This document shows positions 1 to 7,992 of a DNA stretch of 13,193 nt, piece by piece. Every line of letters begins with the position of its first letter. Position 1 is the first letter of the stretch. The DNA comes from Anaerolineales bacterium (GTDB taxonomy: Bacteria > Chloroflexota > Anaerolineae > Anaerolineales > DRMV01), in contig WFUL01000256.1 of NCBI GenBank assembly GCA_015484985.1, forward strand, positions 1 through 13,193. The letters run 5' to 3'. The notes beneath the pieces were generated by a model that was not told the DNA's origin, searched no databases, and saw only the letters and a list, made by a program, of their open reading frames with translations. The position numbers and the translations under genes are program-made.

Positions 1-136
1 CATGGACGCCGCCCTCCTGGCCTACGAAGAGGTCTACGCCGGCGGCGGGGCTCCCAACGCCCTGCTCTGCATTTCCCCCCGCCTCCTGCAAGAACTCACC
101 CAGGCCCGTGTGATTGCCTTAGCCCGCACCGATTGA
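1..136 (+). CDS. 3' end of an unrecognised gene (truncated by window start)
   Basis: An open frame enters from the left edge and ends at a TGA at 134-136. The visible 44 residues run from an ATG at base 2 to a C-terminus ending ALARTD. The stretch is rich in Ala and Leu with a short Gly run (AGGGAPN) and a segment reading LLCISPRLLQEL. Codon use is strongly G/C in third position, like the neighbours, so I believe it is coding. The ATG at base 2 is probably internal, because a 44-residue protein of this composition would be unusual and no upstream sequence is available to judge a start. I do not recognise the family and assign no function. It lies upstream of sodA on the same strand, but the sodA promoter suggests separate transcription. 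Confidence 0.55.
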   Translation, partial: MDAALLAYEEVYAGGGAPNALLCISPRLLQELTQARVIALARTD

Positions 137-228
137 CCTCGCGGGCTCCCCCTCGTCCCCCAGGCCCGCATGCACGCTGTTCGTTCTCTGGAAAATTTGC
201 ATTTTCGCCAGAAGAATCTAAAAAACGT

Positions 229-256
229 TGCGGAAGTCCCGGGATGGGAGTAAAAT
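229..256 (+). promoter_or_regulatory. Candidate sigma-70-type promoter of sodA
   Basis: TTGCGG (229-234) and TAAAAT (251-256) are separated by 16 bp. This would start transcription near 263 and leave a leader of about 28 nt that contains the ribosome binding site. The boxes match the usual consensus at 4/6 and 5/6. No operator or Fur/OxyR-like palindrome is evident around it. The call rests on pattern matching only. Confidence 0.45.
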
Positions 257-278
257 TGAGGATGGTCACATTGCACAC

Positions 279-287
279 AGGAGGTGA
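279..287 (+). promoter_or_regulatory. Strong Shine-Dalgarno site of sodA
   Basis: AGGAGGTGA at 279-287 is a near-complete complement to the 16S rRNA 3' end, and its AGGAGGT core ends 5 nt before the ATG at 291. It fixes the sodA start and predicts high translation. Confidence 0.85.
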
Positions 288-290
288 GTC

Positions 291-911
291 ATGGCCTTTA
301 CGTTACCCGAGTTACCTTATGGGTACGATGCGCTGGAGCCGTATATCGATACCTGCACCATGTTCATTCATCACACCAAGCACCACGCCGGATACACGAA
401 CAATCTGAACGCGGCCTTGGCCAAGTACCCCGAGTGGGAGACTAAAAGCATCGAGGAAATTCTGGGAAACCTGGACGCGGTTCCCGAGGACATCCGCACC
501 GCGGTGCGCAACAACGGCGGCGGCTATTACAACCACGCGCTCTTCTGGACCGTCATGTCCCCCAACGGCGGTGGGGAACCGCAAGGCGCGCTGCGCCAGG
601 CCATCGATGCCGCCTTTGGCAGCTTCGAGGCTTTCAAAGAGGCCTTCACCAAGGCCGCTCTGGGACGCTTCGGCTCCGGATGGGCCTGGTTGGTGGTCAC
701 CAACGGTGGCCTTGTGGTCACGTCCACGCCCAACCAGGACAACCCTCTCATGAAGGGCTACGTGGACGTGGTAGGCACGCCCATCCTGGGCCTGGACGTG
801 TGGGAGCACGCCTACTACCTGCGCTACCAGAACCGCCGGGCGGCCTACGTGGCCAATTGGTGGAACGTGGTTAACTGGGACGAAGTCGCCCGTCGGTATG
901 AGGCGGCGTAA
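291..911 (+). CDS. sodA: Superoxide dismutase, Mn-type (Fe/Mn family)
   Basis: The enzyme converts superoxide to oxygen and hydrogen peroxide. The 206-residue length is normal for the family. The N-terminal helical domain begins FTLPELPYGYDALEP and holds the first metal ligand, His27 (in MFIHHTKHH). His82 follows in NHALFW. The C-terminal domain carries the signature DVWEHAYY (169-176), giving ligands Asp169 and His173. The outer-sphere glutamine lies in the C-terminal domain (Gln149 in PNQDNP), and the N-terminal position used by Fe enzymes is Gly (NNGGGYYNH). This pattern is typical of manganese or cambialistic enzymes and not of classic FeSOD. There is no signal peptide, so it should be cytoplasmic. 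The start is fixed by an excellent Shine-Dalgarno site. It appears monocistronic, with its own promoter and a terminator right after the stop, and it converges on pyrG. Confidence 0.97.
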   Translation: MAFTLPELPYGYDALEPYIDTCTMFIHHTKHHAGYTNNLNAALAKYPEWETKSIEEILGNLDAVPEDIRTAVRNNGGGYYNHALFWTVMSPNGGGEPQGALRQAIDAAFGSFEAFKEAFTKAALGRFGSGWAWLVVTNGGLVVTSTPNQDNPLMKGYVDVVGTPILGLDVWEHAYYLRYQNRRAAYVANWWNVVNWDEVARRYEAA

Positions 912-929
912 TGATGACCTTTTGAAGCC

Positions 930-961
930 AAAAGGGCGGCGCCGAAGCGCCGCCCTTTTTT
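930..961. terminator. Bidirectional intrinsic terminator between sodA and pyrG
   Basis: A 9-bp perfect GC-rich stem, GGGCGGCGC (934-942) with GCGCCGCCC (947-955), closes on the loop CGAA. It is preceded by four A and followed by six T. Reading plus, the T-run follows sodA, whose stop is at 909-911. Reading minus, the A-run becomes four T and follows pyrG, whose stop is at 1014-1016. It therefore probably serves both convergent genes. Confidence 0.9.
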
Positions 962-1013
962 CAAGCGATGTAGCGGCCTGACCGACGCATTGTGCTTTTG
1001 ATGTTCCCCAAAC

Positions 1014-2669
<1,656 letters not shown>

Positions 2670-2672
2670 ACC

Positions 2673-2679
2673 CCACCTC
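2673..2679 (-). promoter_or_regulatory. Ribosome binding site of pyrG
   Basis: CCACCTC on the plus strand reads GAGGTGG on the coding strand, with 3 nt (GGT) between it and the ATG at 2669. This spacing is short but the match is good, and no other in-frame start fits the conserved N-terminus. Confidence 0.6.
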
Positions 2680-2703
2680 GATACCTTGGGAAATCCGGGT
2701 AAG

Positions 2704-2731
2704 AGTGTATCACGCCTCCCACAGGACGCAA
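2704..2731 (-). promoter_or_regulatory. Candidate promoter of pyrG with extended -10
   Basis: On the minus strand TTGCGT (2726-2731) is followed after 16 bp by TACACT (2704-2709). A TG dinucleotide one base upstream of the -10 makes an extended -10 (TGATACACT). The start would be near 2697, giving a leader of about 28 nt. It lies downstream of the nifJ terminator, so pyrG is expected to be transcribed independently. I see no attenuator hairpin in the short leader. Confidence 0.55.
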
Positions 2732-2769
2732 AGGTGCCGTGACGAAAAGCCTATCCCGGATAGTCCCCC

Positions 2770-2798
2770 AAAACAGAAACGGCCCCTTCCGGGGCCGT
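2770..2798 (-). terminator. Intrinsic terminator of nifJ
   Basis: The stem ACGGCCCC (2779-2786) / GGGGCCGT (2791-2798) has an 8-bp perfect match and a 4-nt loop. Read on the minus strand it is followed by the T-rich tail TTCTGTTTT. It starts about 30 nt after the nifJ stop at 2828, so it ends that transcript before the pyrG promoter. Confidence 0.8.
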
Positions 2799-2827
2799 CC
2801 TTGGGGGCAGGGGAGATGGCGTCCTCT

Positions 2828-5800
2828 TTACCGACCGGCGCCGTTGCCGCCCCCGTCCGTGGGCGGGGTGAAGTGCTCGGCCAGGGTCTTGTAGAGGGTC
2901 CAGCGCCGGCGGACATCCTCTTCCAGCTGGCTCAGCAGGTGCTCGGCCTCTTCGGGCCGCATCTTCACCAGCTGGCTGAAGCGGCGCTCGTTGAAGATGT
3001 ACTTCTCCAGGGGCTCCTTGATCTTGGAGTCAATCTGCAACGGGTTCTTGCCCTGGACCAATCGCCGCGGGTCGAAGCGAACCAGGGGCCAGTAACCCGA
3101 GAGGACCGCCATCTTTTGCTGCTCCGCGCCGTAGCGCAGGTCGTAGCCGTGGGCGATGCACGGCGAGTGGGCGATGATGAGGCTGGGGCCGGGGTAAGAT
3201 TCGGCCTCCAGGAAGGCCTTGACCGTGTGGGTGTCGTTGGCCCCCATGGCCACCGTGGCCACGTACACATGTCCGTAACTCATGGCCATCCAGGCCAGGT
3301 CCTTCTTGGGCGTGGGCTTGCCCGCTACGGAGAACTTGGCCATAGCCGCCCGCGGGGTAGCCTTGGATGTCTGGCCGCCCGTATTGGAGTACACCTCGGT
3401 ATCCAGCACCAGGATGTTCACGTCGTAGGGCAGGGACAGTACGTGGTCCAGGCCACCGTAGCCGATGTCATAAGCCCAGCCGTCGCCGCCTACCAACCAG
3501 ACCGTCTTGCGCACCAGGTAGTCGGCAATCTGCATCAGGTCCAGCACTTCGGGGGTGGGGTCCATTTCCTGCAAGCGCTTGCGCAGGATGGCCACCCGCT
3601 CCCGCTGTTTCCGAATACCTTCTTCGGTAGACTGGTCCGCGCTCAGGATTTCCTCCACCAGGGTTTCGCCGATGTCTGCGGCCAGATGCTTGAGAAGCAG
3701 GCGGGCGTATTCCGTCAGTTTGTCCACGGCCAGACGAATACCCAGGCCGAACTCCGCGTTGTCCTCGAACAAGGAGTTGTTCCACGCAGGACCGCGCCCA
3801 TCCCGACCGTAAGTCCACGGCGTGGTGGGATGGTTGCCTCCGTAAATGGAGGAGCAACCCGTGGCGTTGGCCACGATGAGCCGATCGCCGAAGAGGCGGG
3901 TAAGCAGGCCCAGATAAGGCGTCTCGCCACAACCCGCACACGCGCCCGAAAATTCGAACATGGGCGTGAGGAGCTGGGTGTCCTTGACGGCCGAGACCTT
4001 GAGCTGCTCCCGCGGCGGTTCGGGCAACTCGTTGAAGAAGAAGTCCCAGTACTTGCTCTCCCGTTCCCGGATAGGAGCCAAGGGCCGCATGTTGATGGCC
4101 TTGCGGCTGGGGTCCTTCTTGTCCACCGCAGGGCAGAACTCCACGCACAGGGTGCAGCCCGTGCAGTCTTCCGCAGCCACCTGAATGGTATAGGCCATGC
4201 CCTTGAACTGGCGCCACTTGGCCTCGGTGTGCTTGAAGCCATCGGGCGCGTTCTCCAGGTACTTGGGGTCGTATACCTTGGCCCGAATGACCTGATGCGG
4301 GCAGATGATGACACACTTGCCGCACTGGATGCACAGGTCGGGTTCCCATACGGGGATTTCCAGCGCGATGGCCCGCTTCTCGTATCGGGTGGTACCGCTG
4401 GGGTAAGTGCCGTCCGCGGGGAGTTTGCTCACCGGCAGCAAATCGCCTTCGCCCGCAATCATCTTGGCGATGACTTCCTTCACGAAAGGCGGCGGGTCGT
4501 TGACCACCGGCGGGCGCAGGTCGAAGGTGGAGGTCACCCGTCCAGGCACCGGGACCTCATGGAGGTGCGCCAGAGCCGCATCTACGGCGGCGAAGTTCTG
4601 CTGCACCACGTCCTCGCCCTTGATGCCGTAAGTCTTGCGAATGGCTTCCTTGATTTTGGCGATGGCCTCGTCCTTGGGCAGAATGCCGCTGATGGCGAAG
4701 AAGCAGGTCTGCATGATGGTGTTGATGCGCCGTCCCAGACCCACTTCCCGGGCCACCTTGTAGGCATCCACCACGTAGAAGCGAATCTTCTTGCGAATGA
4801 TTTCTTCCTGGATGGTCTTGGGAAGGTAGTCCCACACCTCATCGGGGCCATAAGGGCTGTTGAGCAGGAAGACCGCGCCTTCTTCCGCGTGCTTAAGCAC
4901 GTTCATGCGCTCCAGGAAGTGGAACTGGCTACAGGAGATGAAGTTGGCCTTCTGGAGTAGATAGGGCGCGCGGATGGGCCGCGGGCCAAAGCGAAGGTGG
5001 GAAACGGTCACCGTGCCCGCCTTCTTGGAGTCGTACACGAAGTAGCCCTGGGCCCAGTTGTCCGTCTCCTCACCGATGATTTTGATGCTGTTCTTGTTGG
5101 CGCCCACGGTACCGTCTTGGCCCAGGCCGTAGAACAGACCCCGGAAGCGGTCCGGGTCGTGGTACCGCTCCACCTCCATGGTGAAATCAGGGTCGTACTT
5201 CAAGTAGTCCAGGCTGGTGTGGGTCACGTCGTCAATGATGCCGATGGTGAAGTGGTTCTTGGGCTGTTCCTGGGCCAGTTCGTCGAAAATGGCCTTGACC
5301 ATGCCCGGGGTGAATTCCTTGGAGGACAGGCCGTAACGGCCGCCCACGATGACGGGGCGATGCTCGAAGGGCGCCTCGCCCTGGGCAAAAGCTTCGTCGA
5401 TGGAAGCCACCACGTCCAGGTACAGGGGCTCGCCCAGGCTGCCGGGCTCTTTGGTCCGGTCCAGGACCGCGATGGCCTTCACCGTGGGCGGCAGGGCCCG
5501 GAGGAAGTGCTCCAGAGACCAGGGTCGGTACAGGCGCACCCGCACCAGGCCCACCTTTTCCCCTTGGGAGACCAGATACTCCACCGTTTCCGAGACCGTC
5601 TCCGCACCCGAACCCATGATGACGATGACCCGTTCGGCGTCGGGCGCGCCTTCGTACTCGAAGAGGTGGTACTGCCGCCCCGTGAGGCGGGCGAATTTGT
5701 CCATGTACTTCTGCACGATGTGGGGCGTGGCCAGGTAGTAGGGATTCACCGACTCCCGGGCCTGGAAGTACACATCGGGGTTCTGGGAGGTGCCGCGAAT

Positions 5801-6481
5801 GAAGGGATGTTCGGGGTTGAGGGCCCGCTCCCGATGGGCCCGAATCAGGTCCTCATCCATCATGGCCCGGATGTCGTCGGGGGTCACGGGCACGATTTTG
5901 CTGATTTCGTGGCTCACCCGGAAGCCGTCCAGCACGTGCAGGAAGGGCACCCGAGCTTCAAAGGTAGCCGCATGCGCGATGAGGGCCAGGTCTTGGGCCG
6001 ATTGCACCGAGGAAGCAAAGAGCATAGCAAAGCCTGTGGCCCGGGTGGCCATCACGTCCTGATGGTCGCCGAAAATGGACAGGGCCTGTGCCGCAATGGA
6101 ACGGGATGCAATGTGGAACACCGTGGGCGTGAGCTCGCCCGCGATTTTGTACATGCTGGGAATCATGAGCAACAGGCCCTGGGAGGCGGTGAAGGTGGTA
6201 CTGATGACACCCCCCTGCAATGCTCCGTGCACCGTGCCCGCCGCCCCTGCTTCACTCTGCATCTCGATGACCTTGGGCACCGTCCCCCAGATGTTCTTCC
6301 GTCCTTGCGCGGACCAGGCATCGGCCAGTTCACCCATGGGCGAAGCGGGCGTAATGGGATAAATGGCGATGACCTCGGCCACCTGATACGCCACGTTCGT
6401 GGTGGCCTCGTTACCGTCCACCGTCACATAGCGGGTTTTGACTCGTGTCTTGGCGGGATGCTCAACCGTCTGAATGGCCAT
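2828..6481 (-). CDS. nifJ: Pyruvate:ferredoxin (flavodoxin) oxidoreductase, single-chain
   Basis: The enzyme oxidises pyruvate with CoA to acetyl-CoA and CO2 and passes electrons to ferredoxin or flavodoxin; it is cytosolic and oxygen-sensitive in most organisms. The chain is 1217 residues. The N-terminal pyruvate-binding part holds IYPITPASPMGELADAW. The ferredoxin-like domain holds two [4Fe-4S] motifs, Cys717/720/723/727 (CIQCGKCVIICP) and Cys773/776/779/783 (CTGCTLCVEFCP). The proximal cluster ligands are Cys848, Cys851, Cys876 and Cys1108. The thiamine diphosphate site shows GDG (999-1001) and YSNTGGQ (1031-1037). Only 109 residues follow Cys1108, so the long C-terminal extension linked to oxygen stability in the Desulfovibrio africanus enzyme seems absent. 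I chose the ATG at 6481 for its AGGAGG site 5 nt upstream. The frame stays open to a TTG at 6544, but that codon overlaps the likely -10 box. No nif genes are nearby, so a role in central metabolism is likelier than nitrogen fixation. Confidence 0.97.
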   Translation of the reverse strand: MAIQTVEHPAKTRVKTRYVTVDGNEATTNVAYQVAEVIAIYPITPASPMGELADAWSAQGRKNIWGTVPKVIEMQSEAGAAGTVHGALQGGVISTTFTASQGLLLMIPSMYKIAGELTPTVFHIASRSIAAQALSIFGDHQDVMATRATGFAMLFASSVQSAQDLALIAHAATFEARVPFLHVLDGFRVSHEISKIVPVTPDDIRAMMDEDLIRAHRERALNPEHPFIRGTSQNPDVYFQARESVNPYYLATPHIVQKYMDKFARLTGRQYHLFEYEGAPDAERVIVIMGSGAETVSETVEYLVSQGEKVGLVRVRLYRPWSLEHFLRALPPTVKAIAVLDRTKEPGSLGEPLYLDVVASIDEAFAQGEAPFEHRPVIVGGRYGLSSKEFTPGMVKAIFDELAQEQPKNHFTIGIIDDVTHTSLDYLKYDPDFTMEVERYHDPDRFRGLFYGLGQDGTVGANKNSIKIIGEETDNWAQGYFVYDSKKAGTVTVSHLRFGPRPIRAPYLLQKANFISCSQFHFLERMNVLKHAEEGAVFLLNSPYGPDEVWDYLPKTIQEEIIRKKIRFYVVDAYKVAREVGLGRRINTIMQTCFFAISGILPKDEAIAKIKEAIRKTYGIKGEDVVQQNFAAVDAALAHLHEVPVPGRVTSTFDLRPPVVNDPPPFVKEVIAKMIAGEGDLLPVSKLPADGTYPSGTTRYEKRAIALEIPVWEPDLCIQCGKCVIICPHQVIRAKVYDPKYLENAPDGFKHTEAKWRQFKGMAYTIQVAAEDCTGCTLCVEFCPAVDKKDPSRKAINMRPLAPIRERESKYWDFFFNELPEPPREQLKVSAVKDTQLLTPMFEFSGACAGCGETPYLGLLTRLFGDRLIVANATGCSSIYGGNHPTTPWTYGRDGRGPAWNNSLFEDNAEFGLGIRLAVDKLTEYARLLLKHLAADIGETLVEEILSADQSTEEGIRKQRERVAILRKRLQEMDPTPEVLDLMQIADYLVRKTVWLVGGDGWAYDIGYGGLDHVLSLPYDVNILVLDTEVYSNTGGQTSKATPRAAMAKFSVAGKPTPKKDLAWMAMSYGHVYVATVAMGANDTHTVKAFLEAESYPGPSLIIAHSPCIAHGYDLRYGAEQQKMAVLSGYWPLVRFDPRRLVQGKNPLQIDSKIKEPLEKYIFNERRFSQLVKMRPEEAEHLLSQLEEDVRRRWTLYKTLAEHFTPPTDGGGNGAGR

Positions 6482-6486
6482 AGAAG

Positions 6487-6492
6487 CCTCCT
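6487..6492 (-). promoter_or_regulatory. Ribosome binding site that decides the nifJ start
   Basis: CCTCCT on the plus strand is a perfect AGGAGG on the coding strand, 5 nt before the ATG at 6481. It argues against the in-frame TTG at 6544, which would add 21 residues not expected in the family. Confidence 0.85.
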
Positions 6493-6543
6493 TCTGCGAA
6501 GCAACTGGAATTTCCAGGATTTTCGCAAAAACTTTCTTGTTCA

Positions 6544-6572
6544 ATCATAGTCCAAAGCCCAAAGGGACACAA
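6544..6572 (-). promoter_or_regulatory. Candidate promoter of nifJ
   Basis: On the minus strand TTGTGT (6567-6572) and TATGAT (6544-6549) are 17 bp apart. The -10 is a 5/6 match but the -35 is only 3/6. Transcription would start near 6537, giving a leader of about 55 nt. The position supports nifJ as a separate unit from the sigma/anti-sigma genes upstream. Confidence 0.45.
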
Positions 6573-6633
6573 GAGGAAGCCCTTGATTTTTTGGCTTAAG
6601 GACAAAAGTCAGGGGAAACGGCCAGCGGCGGGA

Positions 6634-6909
6634 TTATCCTGACGGGAGTGTTGCGTCGTTAATCCATGCTTGAAGGACTCGCAGCAGGGCTTCGAACTCC
6701 TCCCGACAGTCCTGACATACCGTCAGGTGCTGGGCGACCAGCGGCAGCGCTTCTTCCGCGGACCGTCCCGCGAGCTTCATCTCCGCAAAACGGTCCAGTT
6801 CTTCCATACACTCATCACACGTGAGCTCCATGGGAAGAGTACGCGCTACATGTTTCAAGATCTGTCGAATTTGTTTGGGGCCCAGAACGCGTCCCGTTCC
6901 GTTTTCCAT
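6634..6909 (-). CDS. Soluble zinc-finger (ZAS-like) anti-sigma factor
   Basis: This small 91-residue protein has a zinc-binding pattern typical of anti-sigma factors: Cys31-x2-Cys34 (CDEC), then His61-x3-Cys65-x2-Cys68 (HLTVCQDC). A helix-rich, acidic and Leu-rich region lies on either side (ELDRFAEMKLAGRSAEEAL; EEFEALLRVLQAW). No membrane helix is present, unlike many anti-sigma factors, so it would act in the cytoplasm like RsrA/ChrR-type proteins. It follows the sigma gene by 94 bp on the same strand and has a GAGGAG site (6918-6923) 8 nt before the ATG. It probably binds and restrains that sigma factor. The His/Cys ligands could release it on oxidation or metal loss, but this is inference, since many such domains are only structural. 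Sequence alone does not exclude another regulatory role. Confidence 0.75.
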   Translation of the reverse strand: MENGTGRVLGPKQIRQILKHVARTLPMELTCDECMEELDRFAEMKLAGRSAEEALPLVAQHLTVCQDCREEFEALLRVLQAWINDATLPSG

Positions 6910-6917
6910 AACTTCGG

Positions 6918-6923
6918 CTCCTC
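6918..6923 (-). promoter_or_regulatory. Ribosome binding site of the anti-sigma gene
   Basis: CTCCTC on the plus strand reads GAGGAG on the coding strand, 8 nt before the ATG at 6909. It shows this small gene is translated independently although it is probably co-transcribed with the sigma gene. Confidence 0.7.
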
Positions 6924-7003
6924 GTCGTTATACCGGGGCCCAAAAAGTCTTCCAAAAGTCTGACGCTAACAGCAAGGAAAACCTTACTTCGCGTTCATAG
7001 CTC

Positions 7004-7627
7004 TTAGAAAGCGTCCAAAACCTCCGCCGGAGACAGACCCATGGCTTCCAGACGGATTTTAAGGCGACGCCGGGCATCGTGCAGGAGTTTGTATAGGGCA
7101 TTGCGGTTGGTATTCATACGACGGGCAACCTCCTCTAAAGGCATACCGTACACCGCTATGGCCATCAGCGCACGCCGCTGTTTGGGTGTCAATTCTTCGT
7201 GAATGAGGCGCATCACCAGGGCCATAAGGTCCTTCTGGGTTGCCTGTCGTTCGGGGTTGCTGCGCGTATCCGACAAAACTTTGGGAGTGAGGTCTTCCAA
7301 ATCCGTGGGATGCAGATCTTCCAGCGAAACGTCCTTCCATGCCTTGCGTCGAAGCAAGGTCAAGGCTTCTCGCACCGCGATTTTCTGAGCCCAGGTCAGG
7401 AAGCGGCTCCGCCCCTGAAAGGTATCGAGATGCTTCAGAATCTTGACCAGGGCCTCCTGGACCGCGTCTTCCAAAACCCCATGGTCAGCAGCCTGGAGCC
7501 GATCACTCAGGGCGAATTCTAACCCGCGAAGCAAGAGGTTGCGCAACTCCATCAACGCTTCCGCCTGTTGCACACCGGAAGCCTGCAAGTCTGCAATCCA
7601 TGCCTCATCCGTACGCCGTGGAAGCAT
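7004..7627 (-). CDS. ECF-like sigma-70 family RNA polymerase sigma factor
   Basis: The protein is an alternative sigma factor directing RNA polymerase to a specific promoter set. With the start used here it has 207 residues, normal for group 4 (ECF) factors. Region 2 spans about residues 27-95, with the core-binding/-10 segment DAVQEALVKILKHLDTFQGRSRF followed by FLTWAQKIAVREALTLLRR. Region 4 spans about 133-192 and contains the helix-turn-helix PLEEVARRMNTNRNALYKLLHDARRRLK that reads the -35. No region 1.1 or 3 is present. The frame is open to an ATG at 7666 (220 residues), but that ATG has a GGAG only 2-3 nt away. The ATG at 7627 has GGGAG with a 6-nt gap and is preferred. The likely partner anti-sigma gene is next downstream. 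No target promoter motif could be identified in the window. Confidence 0.88.
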   Translation of the reverse strand: MLPRRTDEAWIADLQASGVQQAEALMELRNLLLRGLEFALSDRLQAADHGVLEDAVQEALVKILKHLDTFQGRSRFLTWAQKIAVREALTLLRRKAWKDVSLEDLHPTDLEDLTPKVLSDTRSNPERQATQKDLMALVMRLIHEELTPKQRRALMAIAVYGMPLEEVARRMNTNRNALYKLLHDARRRLKIRLEAMGLSPAEVLDAF

Positions 7628-7992
7628 TGGAATCTCCCGTGTGGCGGATTGTATCAGAACTTCCATTCTCCATGCCTAATCAGATTTACACCAATCCTCC
7701 CATGAAACGAAGCAATGGCACCGATAGGCCTGACCGGGCCCAGGACCGCAGAAAAATAAATTGAGGGGCGACGAAGTCGCCCCTCAATTTATTTTTCGCC
7801 CATTGTTTCATCTCACGGGAGAATGCGGAAAAAAGGGCGTCAGCTGGCCGGTGTGTAAGAGCGAAAGCGGTTCTATCGCGCAAAAGCCAACAACGCCAGA
7901 CCCTGGAGGGTGACGGCAAAAGGGACAGCTGCTACCGGACTCCAATCCAGCACCCCCCCAGAAGGGGGAGGACACAATCGTCCGCATAGAAC
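7628..7992. other. Gene-free stretch between the sigma gene and the cytochrome b fusion gene
   Basis: These 365 bases hold the perfect hairpin at 7751-7797 and presumably the promoter of the sigma gene (7628-7750), for which I find no convincing -35/-10 pair. The 195 bases between the hairpin and the stop of the fusion gene (7798-7992) contain only short frames lacking good starts or recognisable protein features. A short C5/G5 hairpin sits at 7955-7968 with no T-run. No tRNA cloverleaf or known riboswitch core was seen. The stretch could be a long 3' untranslated region or carry a small RNA, but nothing directly supports that. Confidence 0.5.
7751..7797. terminator. Perfect 22-bp inverted repeat, bidirectional terminator
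   Basis: Arm 7751-7772 is the exact reverse complement of arm 7776-7797, with a 3-nt GAA loop. The GC core is GAGGGGCGAC/GTCGCCCCTC, and the outer 12 bp of each arm is A/T-rich, ending in a T-run on either strand. It is most simply the terminator of the minus-strand operon that ends at 7993, although it lies almost 200 nt past that stop. No target-site duplication flanks it, so a mobile element remnant is less likely. Confidence 0.8.

Noticed and set aside
2705..6550. Two very long plus-strand open frames (about 750 and 517 codons) opposite nifJ
   Set aside because: They mirror the coding strand of a clearly conserved gene with high G/C third positions, which suppresses stops on the opposite strand. 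Their translations are low-complexity His/Gly/Val/Leu-rich and show no known motif.
6608..6643. 6-bp inverted repeat GTCAGG/CCTGAC followed by TTTT after the anti-sigma gene
   Set aside because: The stem is short with a 24-nt loop and overlaps the end of the coding region, so it is too weak to call a terminator.
6941..6962. Imperfect tandem repeat of about 10 bp (CCAAAAAGTCTT then CCAAAAGTCT) between the sigma and anti-sigma genes
   Set aside because: With two short copies only it could be chance. There is no dyad symmetry and no link to a known operator.
7686..7919. 77-codon minus-strand frame upstream of the sigma gene
   Set aside because: It reads straight through the perfect hairpin, has no ribosome binding site and shows no protein-like pattern.
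7955..7968. C5/G5 hairpin just after the cytochrome b fusion gene
   Set aside because: It has no T-run on either strand, so it does not meet the requirements of an intrinsic terminator.
7801..7989. Plus-strand open stretch rich in Arg, Lys and Gln over the gene-free region
   Set aside because: It has no usable start codon or ribosome binding site and resembles no family I know.
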